Origin: SIG440 sp045645805
Lineage (GTDB): Bacteria > Bacillota > Clostridia > Monoglobales > Monoglobaceae
Direction of reading: 5' to 3'
Length of the DNA: 22,752 nucleotides
NCBI GenBank assembly: GCA_045645805.1
Contig: JAZRJL010000055.1
Span: 1 to 22,752 of the forward strand
Below are positions 1 to 8,243 of this stretch, in pieces. How positions within the stretch are numbered: position 1 is the stretch's first letter; every line of letters begins with the position of its first letter. A program made the translations under genes and the position numbers. The notes under the pieces were generated by a model. That model was not told where the DNA came from and did no database searches. It was given only the letters and a program-made list of their open reading frames with translations.

Positions 1-360
1 CATTTTATCATCATCAAAATAAGGGTCTTCACCGCCCTGAAGAACAAATGTTTTAAAGCCAAGCTTGTTGCCGGTTTCACAGCAATCAAGAATTTGTTCG
101 TCTGTCAGGCGATAGCGGCTGGCCTTGCTGTTGCTGCAGCGGAGTCCGCAGTAAAAGCAATCCTGCTTACAGATATTTGTAAATTCAATAAGACCTCGGA
201 TGTAGATTTGCTTTTTAAAATGTTTTTCAGAAATTTCTACTGCAAGCTTTTGTGCATATTCCAAGTCTTCCTGGGTATAGGTTTTTAAAATACATATAAA
301 TTCATCTTTAGTTAAAACACCGTCGGTATTAAGTTTGTTTATGAGGTCACAGTTTGTCAA
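1..360 (-). CDS. hydE: [FeFe] hydrogenase maturase HydE (radical SAM), 5' part only
   Basis: The first 120 residues of a radical SAM protein are read from a TTG start; the rest runs off the left edge. HydE helps build the H-cluster of [FeFe] hydrogenases together with HydF and HydG. The radical SAM 4Fe-4S motif CKQDCFYC is visible (C64, C68, C71), preceded by RGLIEFTNI and followed by RYRLT and LGFKTFVLQGGEDPYF, all typical of HydE rather than of the biotin synthase or ThiH relatives. No ATG is available. The TTG at 360 has a GAAGGG about 10 nt upstream and is preferred; another TTG at 378 has no ribosome binding site. The gene lies just after the TM1266-like regulator on the same strand, a usual neighbour of HydEFG genes. 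The identification is strong; the start is less certain. Confidence 0.9.
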   Translation of the reverse strand, partial: MTNCDLINKLNTDGVLTKDEFICILKTYTQEDLEYAQKLAVEISEKHFKKQIYIRGLIEFTNICKQDCFYCGLRCSNSKASRYRLTDEQILDCCETGNKLGFKTFVLQGGEDPYFDDDKM

Positions 361-384
361 AATACCACAGCCCTTCAATTAAAA

Positions 385-627
385 TTATTTTGAATATACA
401 GCTTTTACCGATACCCCGGGGAGCATACCAAGCTTGCCTGAAACAGCACCAACAATATCATTAGGTGCGTCAAAAACAACACTCATAACCGATACGCCCT
501 TTTCTTTGTAGGGAATACCCATACGTCCAACGATATATTTATTATAATCGTGCAGGATTTTATTTATTTCCTCGGAAATATCAAGGTTATTAACAATTAT
601 ACCAATTATTGCAATACGTGTTTCCAT
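385..627 (-). CDS. TM1266-family iron-only hydrogenase system putative regulator
   Basis: This is an 80-residue ACT-like/NikR-C-like small protein. It begins METRIAIIGIIV and contains YIVGRMGIPYKEKGVSV and DAPNDIVGAVSGKLGML, the conserved blocks of the TM1266 family. Members are almost always found beside [FeFe]-hydrogenase maturation genes and are assumed to be regulatory, although the mechanism is unknown. The reading frame stays open 16 codons further upstream (to 675), but the ATG at 627 is chosen because GGAAGG lies 10 nt before it and because the longer start would overlap pyrI. It sits 19 nt after pyrI and 24 nt before hydE, with no terminator visible on either side, so it probably shares the pyrimidine transcript. 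No DNA-binding domain is visible. Confidence 0.88.
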   Translation of the reverse strand: METRIAIIGIIVNNLDISEEINKILHDYNKYIVGRMGIPYKEKGVSVMSVVFDAPNDIVGAVSGKLGMLPGVSVKAVYSK

Positions 628-646
628 AATAAAATTACCTTCCCAA

Positions 647-1063
647 TTAATTACCTTTAGTTTCGCAGTATGCACAGCGATATATACGTTGTGCTTTATC
701 GGTAAGATTGAATATATGAGGAAGCTCCTGCTCGGTTGTAGTTATACAACGGGGATTTTTGCAGAATATAACATTTGTCAATTTTTCTGGCAAGGTCATT
801 TTTTTCTTTTCGATAAGTTCACCATCTTTTATTATATCAACAGTTGCATCTGGCGAAACATAACCAAGAATATCCATATCAAGGTCAAGCTCGCAATCAA
901 TTTTAATAATATCCTTTTTACCCATTTTGCGGCTTATAACATTTTTTATTATTGCAACAGGGCAATCAAGCAAATCGAGGCGGAGGAGGTTGTATATTTC
1001 CATACCTCTGCCGGCTTCAATATGGTCAATAACAATTCCGTTTTTTATTGAATCGATATTCAT
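647..1063 (-). CDS. pyrI: Aspartate carbamoyltransferase regulatory subunit
   Basis: This 138-residue protein is the allosteric, nucleotide-binding partner of PyrB in class B aspartate transcarbamoylase. The N-terminal nucleotide-binding domain includes NGIVIDHIEAGRGMEIYNLL. The C-terminal zinc domain keeps the four structural cysteines C101, C106, C130 and C133 (FCKNPRC and CAYC). The length is slightly below the roughly 150 residues of enterobacterial PyrI. The ATG is preceded by GGAGGTG, which overlaps the last codons of pyrB; only 3 nt separate the two genes, so translation is probably coupled to give matched subunits. A PyrI implies CTP/ATP feedback at the enzyme level, which matters here because no PyrR gene or attenuator is seen. 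Confidence 0.96.
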   Translation of the reverse strand: MNIDSIKNGIVIDHIEAGRGMEIYNLLRLDLLDCPVAIIKNVISRKMGKKDIIKIDCELDLDMDILGYVSPDATVDIIKDGELIEKKKMTLPEKLTNVIFCKNPRCITTTEQELPHIFNLTDKAQRIYRCAYCETKGN

Positions 1064-1066
1064 ATA

Positions 1067-1975
1067 TTACACCTCCAATAGTTTGAGAATAAGTGCCATT
1101 CGCATAATTTTACCATTTAAAACCTGTTTGAAATAACAAGCTCTTGGGTCATTGTCAACAGCAACACTTATTTCATTTACACGGGGTAGAGGATGCATTA
1201 TGCATAAATCCTGCTTGGCATTACTGAGCTTTTCGGGAGTGAGGATGTAGCTGTCCTTTAATCTTAAATAATCTTCTTCGTTAAAAAATCTTTCCTTTTG
1301 AACTCTTGTCATATAAAGGATATCAAGCTCAGGCATATATTCGGACAAATCCTTTGTCTGAATATAAGTAAAACCACTTTCCTTAATTTCGTTTTTCACG
1401 TAGCTTGGAAGCTTTAATTCATCAGGTGAAATGAGGATAAATTTTATACCTGTGTAACGGCAAAGAGCTGCAATAAGGGAATGAACAGTTCTTCCAAATT
1501 TAAGGTCGCCGCAAAGTCCAACGGTTAAATTGTCAAAACGTCCTTTTTCACGGTGAATAGTCAAAAGGTCAGCAAGGGTCTGGGTAGGATGATTATGACC
1601 ACCATCACCTGCATTGATTACGGGGACAGAGGCATTCATAGATGCAACCATAGGTGCACCCTCTTTTGGATGACGCATTGCAATTATATCTGCATAGCAG
1701 GAAATAACTTTTGCAGTGTCTGCAACACTTTCGCCTTTTGATGCAGAGCTTGAGCCTGCATCAGCCATAGATAAAACATTTCCGCCAAGCTCGTACATTG
1801 CCGCTTCAAAGCTGAGTCTTGTACGTGTTGAAGGTTCAAAAAAAAGTGTAGCAAGCTTTTTACCGGAACACTTGTGAGCATATTTTTCGGGATTATTGAT
1901 GATATCATCTGCAACAGTCAGTAATTCTGCTATTTCCGATACAGATAAATCTTTAATATCAAGTACGCTTCGCAT
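1067..1975 (-). CDS. pyrB: Aspartate carbamoyltransferase catalytic subunit
   Basis: This 302-residue enzyme condenses carbamoyl phosphate with aspartate to N-carbamoyl-aspartate, the committed step of pyrimidine synthesis. The carbamoyl-phosphate loop FEPSTRTRLSFEAA (STRTR at 49-53), RHPKEGA near residue 101, the segment AGDGGHNHPTQTLADLL, and the C-terminal HPLPRVNEI motif are all present and intact. Length is normal. The ATG has an AAAGG about 12 nt upstream, a rather long spacing, and a stable small hairpin sits directly before that site. It is followed after 3 nt by pyrI. The 83-nt gap from pyrE is by far the longest inside the operon and contains two inverted repeats. Confidence 0.97.
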   Translation of the reverse strand: MRSVLDIKDLSVSEIAELLTVADDIINNPEKYAHKCSGKKLATLFFEPSTRTRLSFEAAMYELGGNVLSMADAGSSSASKGESVADTAKVISCYADIIAMRHPKEGAPMVASMNASVPVINAGDGGHNHPTQTLADLLTIHREKGRFDNLTVGLCGDLKFGRTVHSLIAALCRYTGIKFILISPDELKLPSYVKNEIKESGFTYIQTKDLSEYMPELDILYMTRVQKERFFNEEDYLRLKDSYILTPEKLSNAKQDLCIMHPLPRVNEISVAVDNDPRACYFKQVLNGKIMRMALILKLLEV

Positions 1976-1990
1976 TAAAATTCATTACCT

Positions 1991-2042
1991 TTCTGCCCGC
2001 AGAATTTAAACAGACTTCCCTGCCACGGGCTGGTCAGGGAAG
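1991..2042 (-). promoter_or_regulatory. Two RNA hairpins between pyrE and pyrB
   Basis: On the minus-strand transcript a perfect 8-bp stem (CTTCCCTG with CAGGGAAG, 2015-2042) is extended by a CCA/TGG pairing after one bulged base. It is followed by a second perfect repeat TTCTGC/GCAGAA (1991-2004) that directly abuts the pyrB ribosome binding site AGAAAGG. Neither is followed by a U-run, so these are not simple terminators. They could modulate pyrBI translation, protect a processed end, or cause partial termination; function is inferred only from position. The PyrR-binding-loop consensus is not recognisable. Confidence 0.55.
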
Positions 2043-2058
2043 CTGGAAAAATCAATAT

Positions 2059-2697
2059 CTATGCCCCAATCCAGCTTTCGTCGGATGGGTTGTTGCGGAA
2101 TGCAATGAGTCTTTTTATGTCTTCGGGTTTGATATAGCCATTTTCTGCTGCAACTTCGGCAATCGTGTCAAAGTTTGTAAGGCTGACATTTTTTACATTT
2201 GCAGCTTCAAGTCTGTCAAGACCCTTCTGCATACCATAGGTAAAGATTGAAACAACACCCAAAACCTCAGCACCTGCTTCACGAAGAATGTTTACAACCT
2301 CGATTACGCTGCCGCCTGTTGAGATAAGGTCCTCAACAACAACAACCTTTTGTCCGGGGAGAAGCTTGCCCTCAATCTGGTTTTGTCTGCCGTGGTCTTT
2401 TGCACCTGACCGTACATAACCCATAGGAAGTCCCATAAGATGTGCTGTGATTGCTGCGTGAGCAATACCGGCAGTAGAAGTACCCATAAGAACCTCGGCT
2501 TCAGGATAGTTTGCCTTTATTGTTTCAGCGAGTGCGGTTTCAACATCTGTTCTAACTTCAACATCACTAAGTGTCAAGCGGTTATCACAATAAACGGGAC
2601 TTTTTATTCCGCTTGCCCATGTAAAGGGTTCTTCGGGGCGGAAGAAAACAGCCTTAATTTTAAGTAAATCTTTTGCAATTAAAATTTTTGTTTCCAT
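2059..2697 (-). CDS. pyrE: Orotate phosphoribosyltransferase
   Basis: This 212-residue type I phosphoribosyltransferase joins orotate and PRPP to give orotidine monophosphate. The PRPP loop VVVVEDLISTGGS (residues 118-130) has the two acidic residues expected. FTWASGIKSPVYCDNR is the N-terminal orotate/PRPP region, and RSGAKDHGRQNQIEG is the catalytic dimer loop with its Lys/His. The start is supported by TAAGGAG about 9 nt upstream. It lies 13 nt after pyrF and 83 nt before pyrB. PyrE and PyrF catalyse successive steps, and they are adjacent here. Confidence 0.97.
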   Translation of the reverse strand: METKILIAKDLLKIKAVFFRPEEPFTWASGIKSPVYCDNRLTLSDVEVRTDVETALAETIKANYPEAEVLMGTSTAGIAHAAITAHLMGLPMGYVRSGAKDHGRQNQIEGKLLPGQKVVVVEDLISTGGSVIEVVNILREAGAEVLGVVSIFTYGMQKGLDRLEAANVKNVSLTNFDTIAEVAAENGYIKPEDIKRLIAFRNNPSDESWIGA

Positions 2698-2710
2698 TTT
2701 TATATTCTCC

Positions 2711-3409
2711 TTATCCTACAAATTCATTAACGCATCTTCTGTAAGCTGCAACAGGGTCGTCTGCTGCTGTAACGGGTCTGCCTACAACTATGTAGTCCGA
2801 GCCAATTTCTTTTGCCTGCGCAGGGGTCATAACACGTACCTGGTCACCCTTTTCGCCGTCAGCGAAACGAACACCGGGGGTAACTGTTATAAAGTCCTTG
2901 CCGCATACATTGTGAACCTTTTCGGCTTCAAGGGGCGAGCATACAACACCGTCAAGACCGGCTTTTTTTGCATTTTCTGCATAGTGCATAACAACCTTGT
3001 CAATAGGCTCGTTGATAAGCAAGTCAGATGTCATAACCTCCTGACTTGTTGAGGTAAGCTGAGTTACAGCGATAAGGATTGGACGTGTGCCATCTTCGCG
3101 GGTGAGTCCTTCGATTGCAGCCTGCATCATGGGAATTGTACCTGACGCGTGAAGGTTTGTCATATCAACATCAAGATTTTTAAGAACAGACATAGATTTT
3201 TTTACTGTATTGGGAATGTCGTGAAGCTTGAGGTCAAGAAAAATCTTGTGTCCACGTTTTTTTATTTCTCTGACAATTTCGGGACCCTCGGCATAAAAAA
3301 GCTCCATACCGATTTTTACAAAGGGTTTTTCCTCTTTAAATAAGTTCAAAAAATCAAAAACCATTTTTTTGTTTGCAAAGTCACATGCAACAATTACATC
3401 CTTACCCAT
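2711..3409 (-). CDS. pyrF: Orotidine 5'-phosphate decarboxylase
   Basis: This 232-residue TIM-barrel enzyme converts OMP to UMP. The signature catalytic array D-x-K-x-x-D is visible in FLDLKLHDIPNT (D59, K61, D64). The substrate-phosphate region TPGVRFADGEKGDQ and the C-terminal GSDYIVVGRPVTAADDP complete the family pattern. Length matches the short bacterial group I enzymes rather than the longer group III forms. Its ATG overlaps the pyrD stop by one base (TAATG), so translation is probably coupled. Confidence 0.97.
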   Translation of the reverse strand: MGKDVIVACDFANKKMVFDFLNLFKEEKPFVKIGMELFYAEGPEIVREIKKRGHKIFLDLKLHDIPNTVKKSMSVLKNLDVDMTNLHASGTIPMMQAAIEGLTREDGTRPILIAVTQLTSTSQEVMTSDLLINEPIDKVVMHYAENAKKAGLDGVVCSPLEAEKVHNVCGKDFITVTPGVRFADGEKGDQVRVMTPAQAKEIGSDYIVVGRPVTAADDPVAAYRRCVNEFVG

Positions 3410-4320
3410 TAGTGAGCACCTCCAATAATTTCGTTTAAATCTTTGATACCGTATTTTTCCATAACGGCAGGTAAATTGTCAATTATATTCTTGCAGGCAA
3501 AGGGTTCGACAAGATTTGCCGCACCTACCTGAACAGCGGTCGCACCTGCAAGCATCATTTCAATCACATCTTCGGCCGAGGATACACCACCCATGCCGAT
3601 GATAGGAATTTTAACTGCTTCGTAAACCTGATACACCATTCTGACAGCAACCGGGAAGATTGCAGGGCCTGAAAAGCCGCCCATTCTATTTGCAATAACA
3701 CATTTTTTTGTCTTTAAGTCGATACGCATACCCAGAAGTGTATTAATAAGGCTTATTCCGTCTGCACCTGCATCTTCGCAGGCCTTTGCAATTTCAACAA
3801 TGTTTGTAACATTTGGTGAAAGCTTGATAAACACCGGCTTGGTAGTAACTGCCTTGACAGCTTTTGTAACTTCAGATGCGGAAGCAGGGGAAGTACCAAA
3901 GCTCATTCCCCCACCGTGAACATTGGGACAGGAAATATTTACTTCAAACCAGCCAATTTGTTCTTCGCTATCAAGTGCCTGACAGGTATAGGTATATTCG
4001 TCAAGTGAAAAACCACTTACATTTGCCATAACTGGCTTGTGAAAAACTTCTTTAAGTTTTGGAAGTTCAACAGATTTAACTGCTTCAACACCAGGATTTT
4101 GGAGACCTACAGAATTTATCATACCGTTTGGACATTCAGCAATTCTTGGAGTAGGATTGCCGAATCGAGGGTCTTTGGTTGTACCCTTAAATGAAAATGT
4201 ACCAAGACGGTTTATATCATAAAGCTCTGCAAATTCATAGCCAAAACCAAATGTTCCGCTTGCAGGGATTATGGGGTTATCAATTTCAATTCCCGTGAGG
4301 GTAACTTTTGTATTTACCAT
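3409..4320 (-). CDS. pyrD: Dihydroorotate dehydrogenase B, catalytic (FMN) subunit
   Basis: This 303-residue class 1B dihydroorotate dehydrogenase oxidises dihydroorotate to orotate and passes electrons through PyrK to NAD+. The catalytic cysteine is C131 in NISCPNVHGGG, and the FMN-binding end GMGGVSSAEDVIEMMLAGA is present. The frame is open to an upstream ATG at 4404, but that would put 28 extra residues inside pyrK. The ATG at 4320 with GAGGGAGG just before it fits the family N-terminus (VTLTGIEIDNPIIPASGTFG). The start overlaps the pyrK end by 7 nt, and the stop overlaps pyrF. The presence of PyrK and the active-site Cys identify it as type 1B rather than the membrane class 2 enzyme. Confidence 0.97.
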   Translation of the reverse strand: MVNTKVTLTGIEIDNPIIPASGTFGFGYEFAELYDINRLGTFSFKGTTKDPRFGNPTPRIAECPNGMINSVGLQNPGVEAVKSVELPKLKEVFHKPVMANVSGFSLDEYTYTCQALDSEEQIGWFEVNISCPNVHGGGMSFGTSPASASEVTKAVKAVTTKPVFIKLSPNVTNIVEIAKACEDAGADGISLINTLLGMRIDLKTKKCVIANRMGGFSGPAIFPVAVRMVYQVYEAVKIPIIGMGGVSSAEDVIEMMLAGATAVQVGAANLVEPFACKNIIDNLPAVMEKYGIKDLNEIIGGAH

Positions 4321-5045
4321 ATGATTTCCTCCCTTACAAGAACAGGTCCGTCTTTGCAAATTCTCTTGTTGCCGTATTTGGTCTTGCATGAGCAACCCAT
4401 ACAAGCCCCAAAACCGCAGCCCATACGTTCTTCAAAGCTGTACTGACCCGAAGTTATCGCAATACTTTCAATTGCTTTAAACATAGGCTCAGGACCGCAG
4501 GTGAAGAAGTAGGAGTATGAAAGGTCTTTCATTGCGTCGGTTACAAAACCTTTTTTGCCAAGACTTCCGTCAACTGTAGTAACAAATACATCCGCCCCAA
4601 GGTCCTTAAACTCTTTTTCGAAAAATACTTCTTCTGCAGTATTGAAACCAAGTATGACCGTTGGTTTTTTGCCCTCAGCAATAAGGGTTTTACACAGATT
4701 ATACATTGGCGGAACACCAACACCGCCACCAATCAGAAGCGGAGTGTCGCCGCTTTCTTTGGTGCTGAAACCGTTTCCAAGACCTGTAAGAATGTCAAGC
4801 TCGTATCCAATGGGATATTTACTCATTTCTTCTGTACCAACACCTACAATTTTGTAAATAAGTGTGAGTGTATCGGGGGTATAGTCACAAACCGAAATGG
4901 GACGTCTTAAAAACTGACCTTCAATTTTGATATTAACAAACTGCCCGGGGCGAGACAAATCACTTGTATCGCCCGAAAGAGTCATAAGCATAACATCTTT
5001 TGCAATTTTTTCATTTTTAGTTATTTTAAAAATTTGTTGCTTCAC
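4314..5045 (-). CDS. pyrK: Dihydroorotate dehydrogenase B, electron transfer (FAD/2Fe-2S) subunit
   Basis: This 243-residue ferredoxin-reductase-like subunit links PyrD to NAD+. The FAD-binding motif RRPISVCDY is at 47-55. The nucleotide-binding segment LLIGGGVGVPPMYNLCKTL lies in the middle. The C-terminal [2Fe-2S] cluster ligands are C210, C215, C218 and C230 in CGFGACMGCSC and ICKDG. The start codon is GTG, with an AAAGG about 11 nt upstream. It lies 24 nt after carB and its last codons overlap pyrD, a usual PyrK-PyrD pairing in Firmicutes. Confidence 0.96.
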   Translation of the reverse strand: MKQQIFKITKNEKIAKDVMLMTLSGDTSDLSRPGQFVNIKIEGQFLRRPISVCDYTPDTLTLIYKIVGVGTEEMSKYPIGYELDILTGLGNGFSTKESGDTPLLIGGGVGVPPMYNLCKTLIAEGKKPTVILGFNTAEEVFFEKEFKDLGADVFVTTVDGSLGKKGFVTDAMKDLSYSYFFTCGPEPMFKAIESIAITSGQYSFEERMGCGFGACMGCSCKTKYGNKRICKDGPVLVREEIIW

Positions 5046-5069
5046 GGCAGAATCTACCTTTCTTTTGTA

Positions 5070-8000
5070 CTATGCATCAATTGTTGAGATTCCTATTGTG
5101 TTTTCTTCAAGAACATCAAGCAGAACCGAAACTGTGTCAAGGGCAGTAAAGAGATTTACATTATTCTCTGTTGCCAGAATACGTATTTCGTGACCATCAT
5201 GTTTTGAATCTGATGATGTAATATCACTGGTATTGATGAGGTAGGAAATATGACCCTGACGAATTGCATTTGGGATTTCCTCGCTTCCGTCACCAATTTT
5301 TTCAAGTGCGTGGGTACGGATTCCGTTCTTTTTAAAGAATTCTGCAGTACCTTTAGTTGCTTCAATATTAAAGCCAAGGTTATAGAAACGGCGTATAAGC
5401 TCGAGCGCCTCGTCTTTATCACTGTCTGCAATGGTTGCAAGAACTGTTCCGTAGTTCTGAAGCTTCATACCGGATGCCTGAAGTGCTTTGTATAAAGCAC
5501 GGTTAAGCTTGTCGTCATATCCTATTGCTTCGCCTGTTGATTTCATTTCAGGTGAAAGGTACGCATCAAGTCCGCGGATTTTGCTGAATGAAAAAACGGG
5601 AACTTTTACATACCAACGATTCTTTTCAACGGGATAGGTTTTCTTAATACCCTGCTCTTTAAGGCTCTTGCCTAAGATTACATTTGTTGCAATATCTGCA
5701 AGGCTGTAACCTGTTGCTTTTGAAAGGAAAGGTACAGTACGTGAAGAACGTGGGTTAACCTCGATAATATATACATCGTCATTTTTGTCAACAATGAACT
5801 GAATGTTATAAAGTCCAACAATGCCAATTCCCAAACCAAGCTGTTTTGCGTATTTAAGGATGGTCTTTTTAACCTTGTCCGAGATACTGAAGGTAGGATA
5901 CACACTGATTGAGTCGCCGCTGTGAATACCTGTGCGTTCAACAAGCTCCATAATACCGGGAACAAATACATCTTTGCCGTCGCAGATTGCGTCAATCTCA
6001 ACTTCTTTACCTACAATATATTTATCAACAAGAACAGGCTTGTCCTCGTCAACCTCAACCGCTGTTTTCAGATAGTGACGAAGGGCTGCTTCGTTTGAAA
6101 CAATCTGCATTGCGCGGCCGCCAAGAACAAAGCTTGGACGAACAAGTACAGGATAGCCAATTTCTTCGGCTGCCTTAACGCCATCTTCAATTTTGGTAAC
6201 AGCCTTGCCCTTTGGCTGAGGAATACCAAGCTTTTTAAGAATTTTCTCAAAAGCATCACGGTTTTCGGCACGGTCAATTGCTTCGCAATCGGTACCGATT
6301 ATCTTAACACCACGGTCTGTAAGAGGCTGTGCAAGGTTGATTGCGGTCTGACCGCCAAGAGATGCAATTGTGCCCTCAGGATTTTCAAAGAGGATAATAT
6401 TCATAGCATCTTCGGTTGTAAGAGGCTCGAAATAAAGCTTGTCAGCTGTTGTATAGTCGGTTGAAACTGTTTCAGGGTTGTTGTTTATAATAATTGCTTC
6501 ATAACCTGACTTTTTAATGGTTGTAACAGCATGTACGGTTGAATAGTCAAATTCAACACCCTGACCGATACGGATAGGACCTGCACCAAGTACAACAACA
6601 GATTTTTTGTCAGTAATTCTTGAATCGCCTGTGCCGGTATAGGTTGAGTAGAAGTATGGGATGTATGCACCTGTGTGACAAGTATCAACCATTTTGTAAA
6701 CGGGCATAATTTTATGCATTTTTCTCATTTCAAATACATGAAGCTCGTTCTCGCCCCAAAGCTTTGCAATGTATGAATCACTGAAACCCATAACCTTTGC
6801 ATCCTTAAGGATTACAGCGTCATTTGGATTAGCTTTAATTACTTCTTCAAAATCACAAATCTTTTTGATACATTCAAGGAAGTAAGCTGTAATTTTGGTA
6901 ATTTTATGAAGCTCGTCAACGGATTTGCCAAGTCTTAAAAGCTGTGCAACTGCGTAGATTGTATCGTCACGGAATTCGGTAATATATTCAAGAAGTTCAG
7001 CTTCGGTCATATTGTCGAATTTTGACATCCAAAGATGATTTACACCAATTTCGAGTGAACGTACTGATTTAAGCAAACATTCTTCAAGAGTTGAACCTAT
7101 TCCCATAACCTCACCGGTTGCTTTCATCTGTGTACCAAGCTTGTTGTTTGCTGAGGTAAACTTGTCAAAGGGGAAGCGAGGGAATTTTGCAACAATATAA
7201 TCAAGTCTTGGTTCAAAAGCTGCATTTGTATTTGCAATAGAAATATCCTCAAGAGCCATACCAACAGCAATCTTTGCGGTAACTCTTGCGATAGGGTATC
7301 CGCTTGCTTTTGATGCAAGTGCAGATGAGCGTGAAACTCTGGGATTAACTTCGATGAGATAATATTCAGAGCTTTCGGGGTTAAGTGCAAACTGGACATT
7401 ACAGCCGCCCTCAATTTTGAGTTCACGGATAATTTTTATAGCACTGTCATTGAGCATTTTAAGGTCGTGGTCGTTTAGCGTAAGAATAGGAGCAACAACA
7501 ATCGAGTCGCCGGTATGAACACCAACGGGGTCAATGTTTTGCATACCGCATATGGTGATTGCTGTGTCGTTTGAGTCGCGCATAACTTCAAACTCAATTT
7601 CTTTGTAGCCTTTAACGCTCTTTTCGATAAGAACCTGAGAAACGGGTGAAAGCTTGAATGCGTTCGTACCTATTTCAATAAGCTCTTCTTCGTTATAAGC
7701 AAAGCCACCGCCTGTACCGCCAAGTGTAAATGCAGGGCGGAGAACAACGGGATAGCCGATTCGATTTGCGGCTTCCTTTGCTTCGTCAAGAGAATATGTG
7801 ATTTCAGAAGGAATAACAGGCTCGCCGATGGATTGACAAAGCTCTTTAAAAAGCTCGCGGTCTTCGGCACGTTCAATACTTTCACTTTTGGTACCCAAAA
7901 GCTCAACACCGCATTCTTTAAGAATACCCTTCTTTTCAAGCTGCATAGCAAGGTTAAGACCTGTTTGTCCGCCAATGCCCGGAACAATTGCATCAGGTCT

Positions 8001-8243
8001 TTCATAGCGAATAATGCGAGCAACATATTCAAGGGTCAAAGGCTCCATATAAACCTTGTCTGCAATTGTTGTATCGGTCATTATTGTTGCAGGGTTTGAA
8101 TTTGCAAGAATAACCTCATAGCCTTCTTCTTTGAGGGCAAGGCAAGCTTGTGTTCCTGCATAGTCAAACTCTGCTGCCTGACCGATAACAATCGGACCTG
8201 AGCCTATTATAAGTACTTTTTTGATGTCTGTTCTTTTAGCCAT
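5070..8243 (-). CDS. carB: Carbamoyl-phosphate synthase large subunit
   Basis: This 1057-residue synthase makes carbamoyl phosphate from bicarbonate, ATP and ammonia supplied by the small subunit CarA. It shows the classic duplicated architecture. The first carboxyphosphate half opens with KVLIIGSGPIVIGQAAEFDY; a helical oligomerisation region follows. The second carbamate half opens with VVVLGAGPIRIGQGVEFDY. The last roughly 130 residues form the MGS-like allosteric domain. ATP-grasp segments such as RPSFVLGGRAMQIV and EVNPRSSRTVPFLSKATG are intact. The ATG has AGGAGG 9 nt upstream and overlaps the pyrC stop by 8 nt. No carA (glutaminase subunit) is found in the window, so it must lie elsewhere or be supplied by another copy. 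Confidence 0.98.
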   Translation of the reverse strand: MAKRTDIKKVLIIGSGPIVIGQAAEFDYAGTQACLALKEEGYEVILANSNPATIMTDTTIADKVYMEPLTLEYVARIIRYERPDAIVPGIGGQTGLNLAMQLEKKGILKECGVELLGTKSESIERAEDRELFKELCQSIGEPVIPSEITYSLDEAKEAANRIGYPVVLRPAFTLGGTGGGFAYNEEELIEIGTNAFKLSPVSQVLIEKSVKGYKEIEFEVMRDSNDTAITICGMQNIDPVGVHTGDSIVVAPILTLNDHDLKMLNDSAIKIIRELKIEGGCNVQFALNPESSEYYLIEVNPRVSRSSALASKASGYPIARVTAKIAVGMALEDISIANTNAAFEPRLDYIVAKFPRFPFDKFTSANNKLGTQMKATGEVMGIGSTLEECLLKSVRSLEIGVNHLWMSKFDNMTEAELLEYITEFRDDTIYAVAQLLRLGKSVDELHKITKITAYFLECIKKICDFEEVIKANPNDAVILKDAKVMGFSDSYIAKLWGENELHVFEMRKMHKIMPVYKMVDTCHTGAYIPYFYSTYTGTGDSRITDKKSVVVLGAGPIRIGQGVEFDYSTVHAVTTIKKSGYEAIIINNNPETVSTDYTTADKLYFEPLTTEDAMNIILFENPEGTIASLGGQTAINLAQPLTDRGVKIIGTDCEAIDRAENRDAFEKILKKLGIPQPKGKAVTKIEDGVKAAEEIGYPVLVRPSFVLGGRAMQIVSNEAALRHYLKTAVEVDEDKPVLVDKYIVGKEVEIDAICDGKDVFVPGIMELVERTGIHSGDSISVYPTFSISDKVKKTILKYAKQLGLGIGIVGLYNIQFIVDKNDDVYIIEVNPRSSRTVPFLSKATGYSLADIATNVILGKSLKEQGIKKTYPVEKNRWYVKVPVFSFSKIRGLDAYLSPEMKSTGEAIGYDDKLNRALYKALQASGMKLQNYGTVLATIADSDKDEALELIRRFYNLGFNIEATKGTAEFFKKNGIRTHALEKIGDGSEEIPNAIRQGHISYLINTSDITSSDSKHDGHEIRILATENNVNLFTALDTVSVLLDVLEENTIGISTIDA

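Noticed and set aside
689..1051. Open frame of 120 codons on the plus strand
   Set aside because: It is antisense to pyrI; the product looks like random Phe/Cys/Tyr-rich translation.
4321..4404. Upstream ATG extending PyrD by 28 residues
   Set aside because: The extension is translated from pyrK codons in another frame and has no family similarity; a good ribosome binding site precedes 4320.
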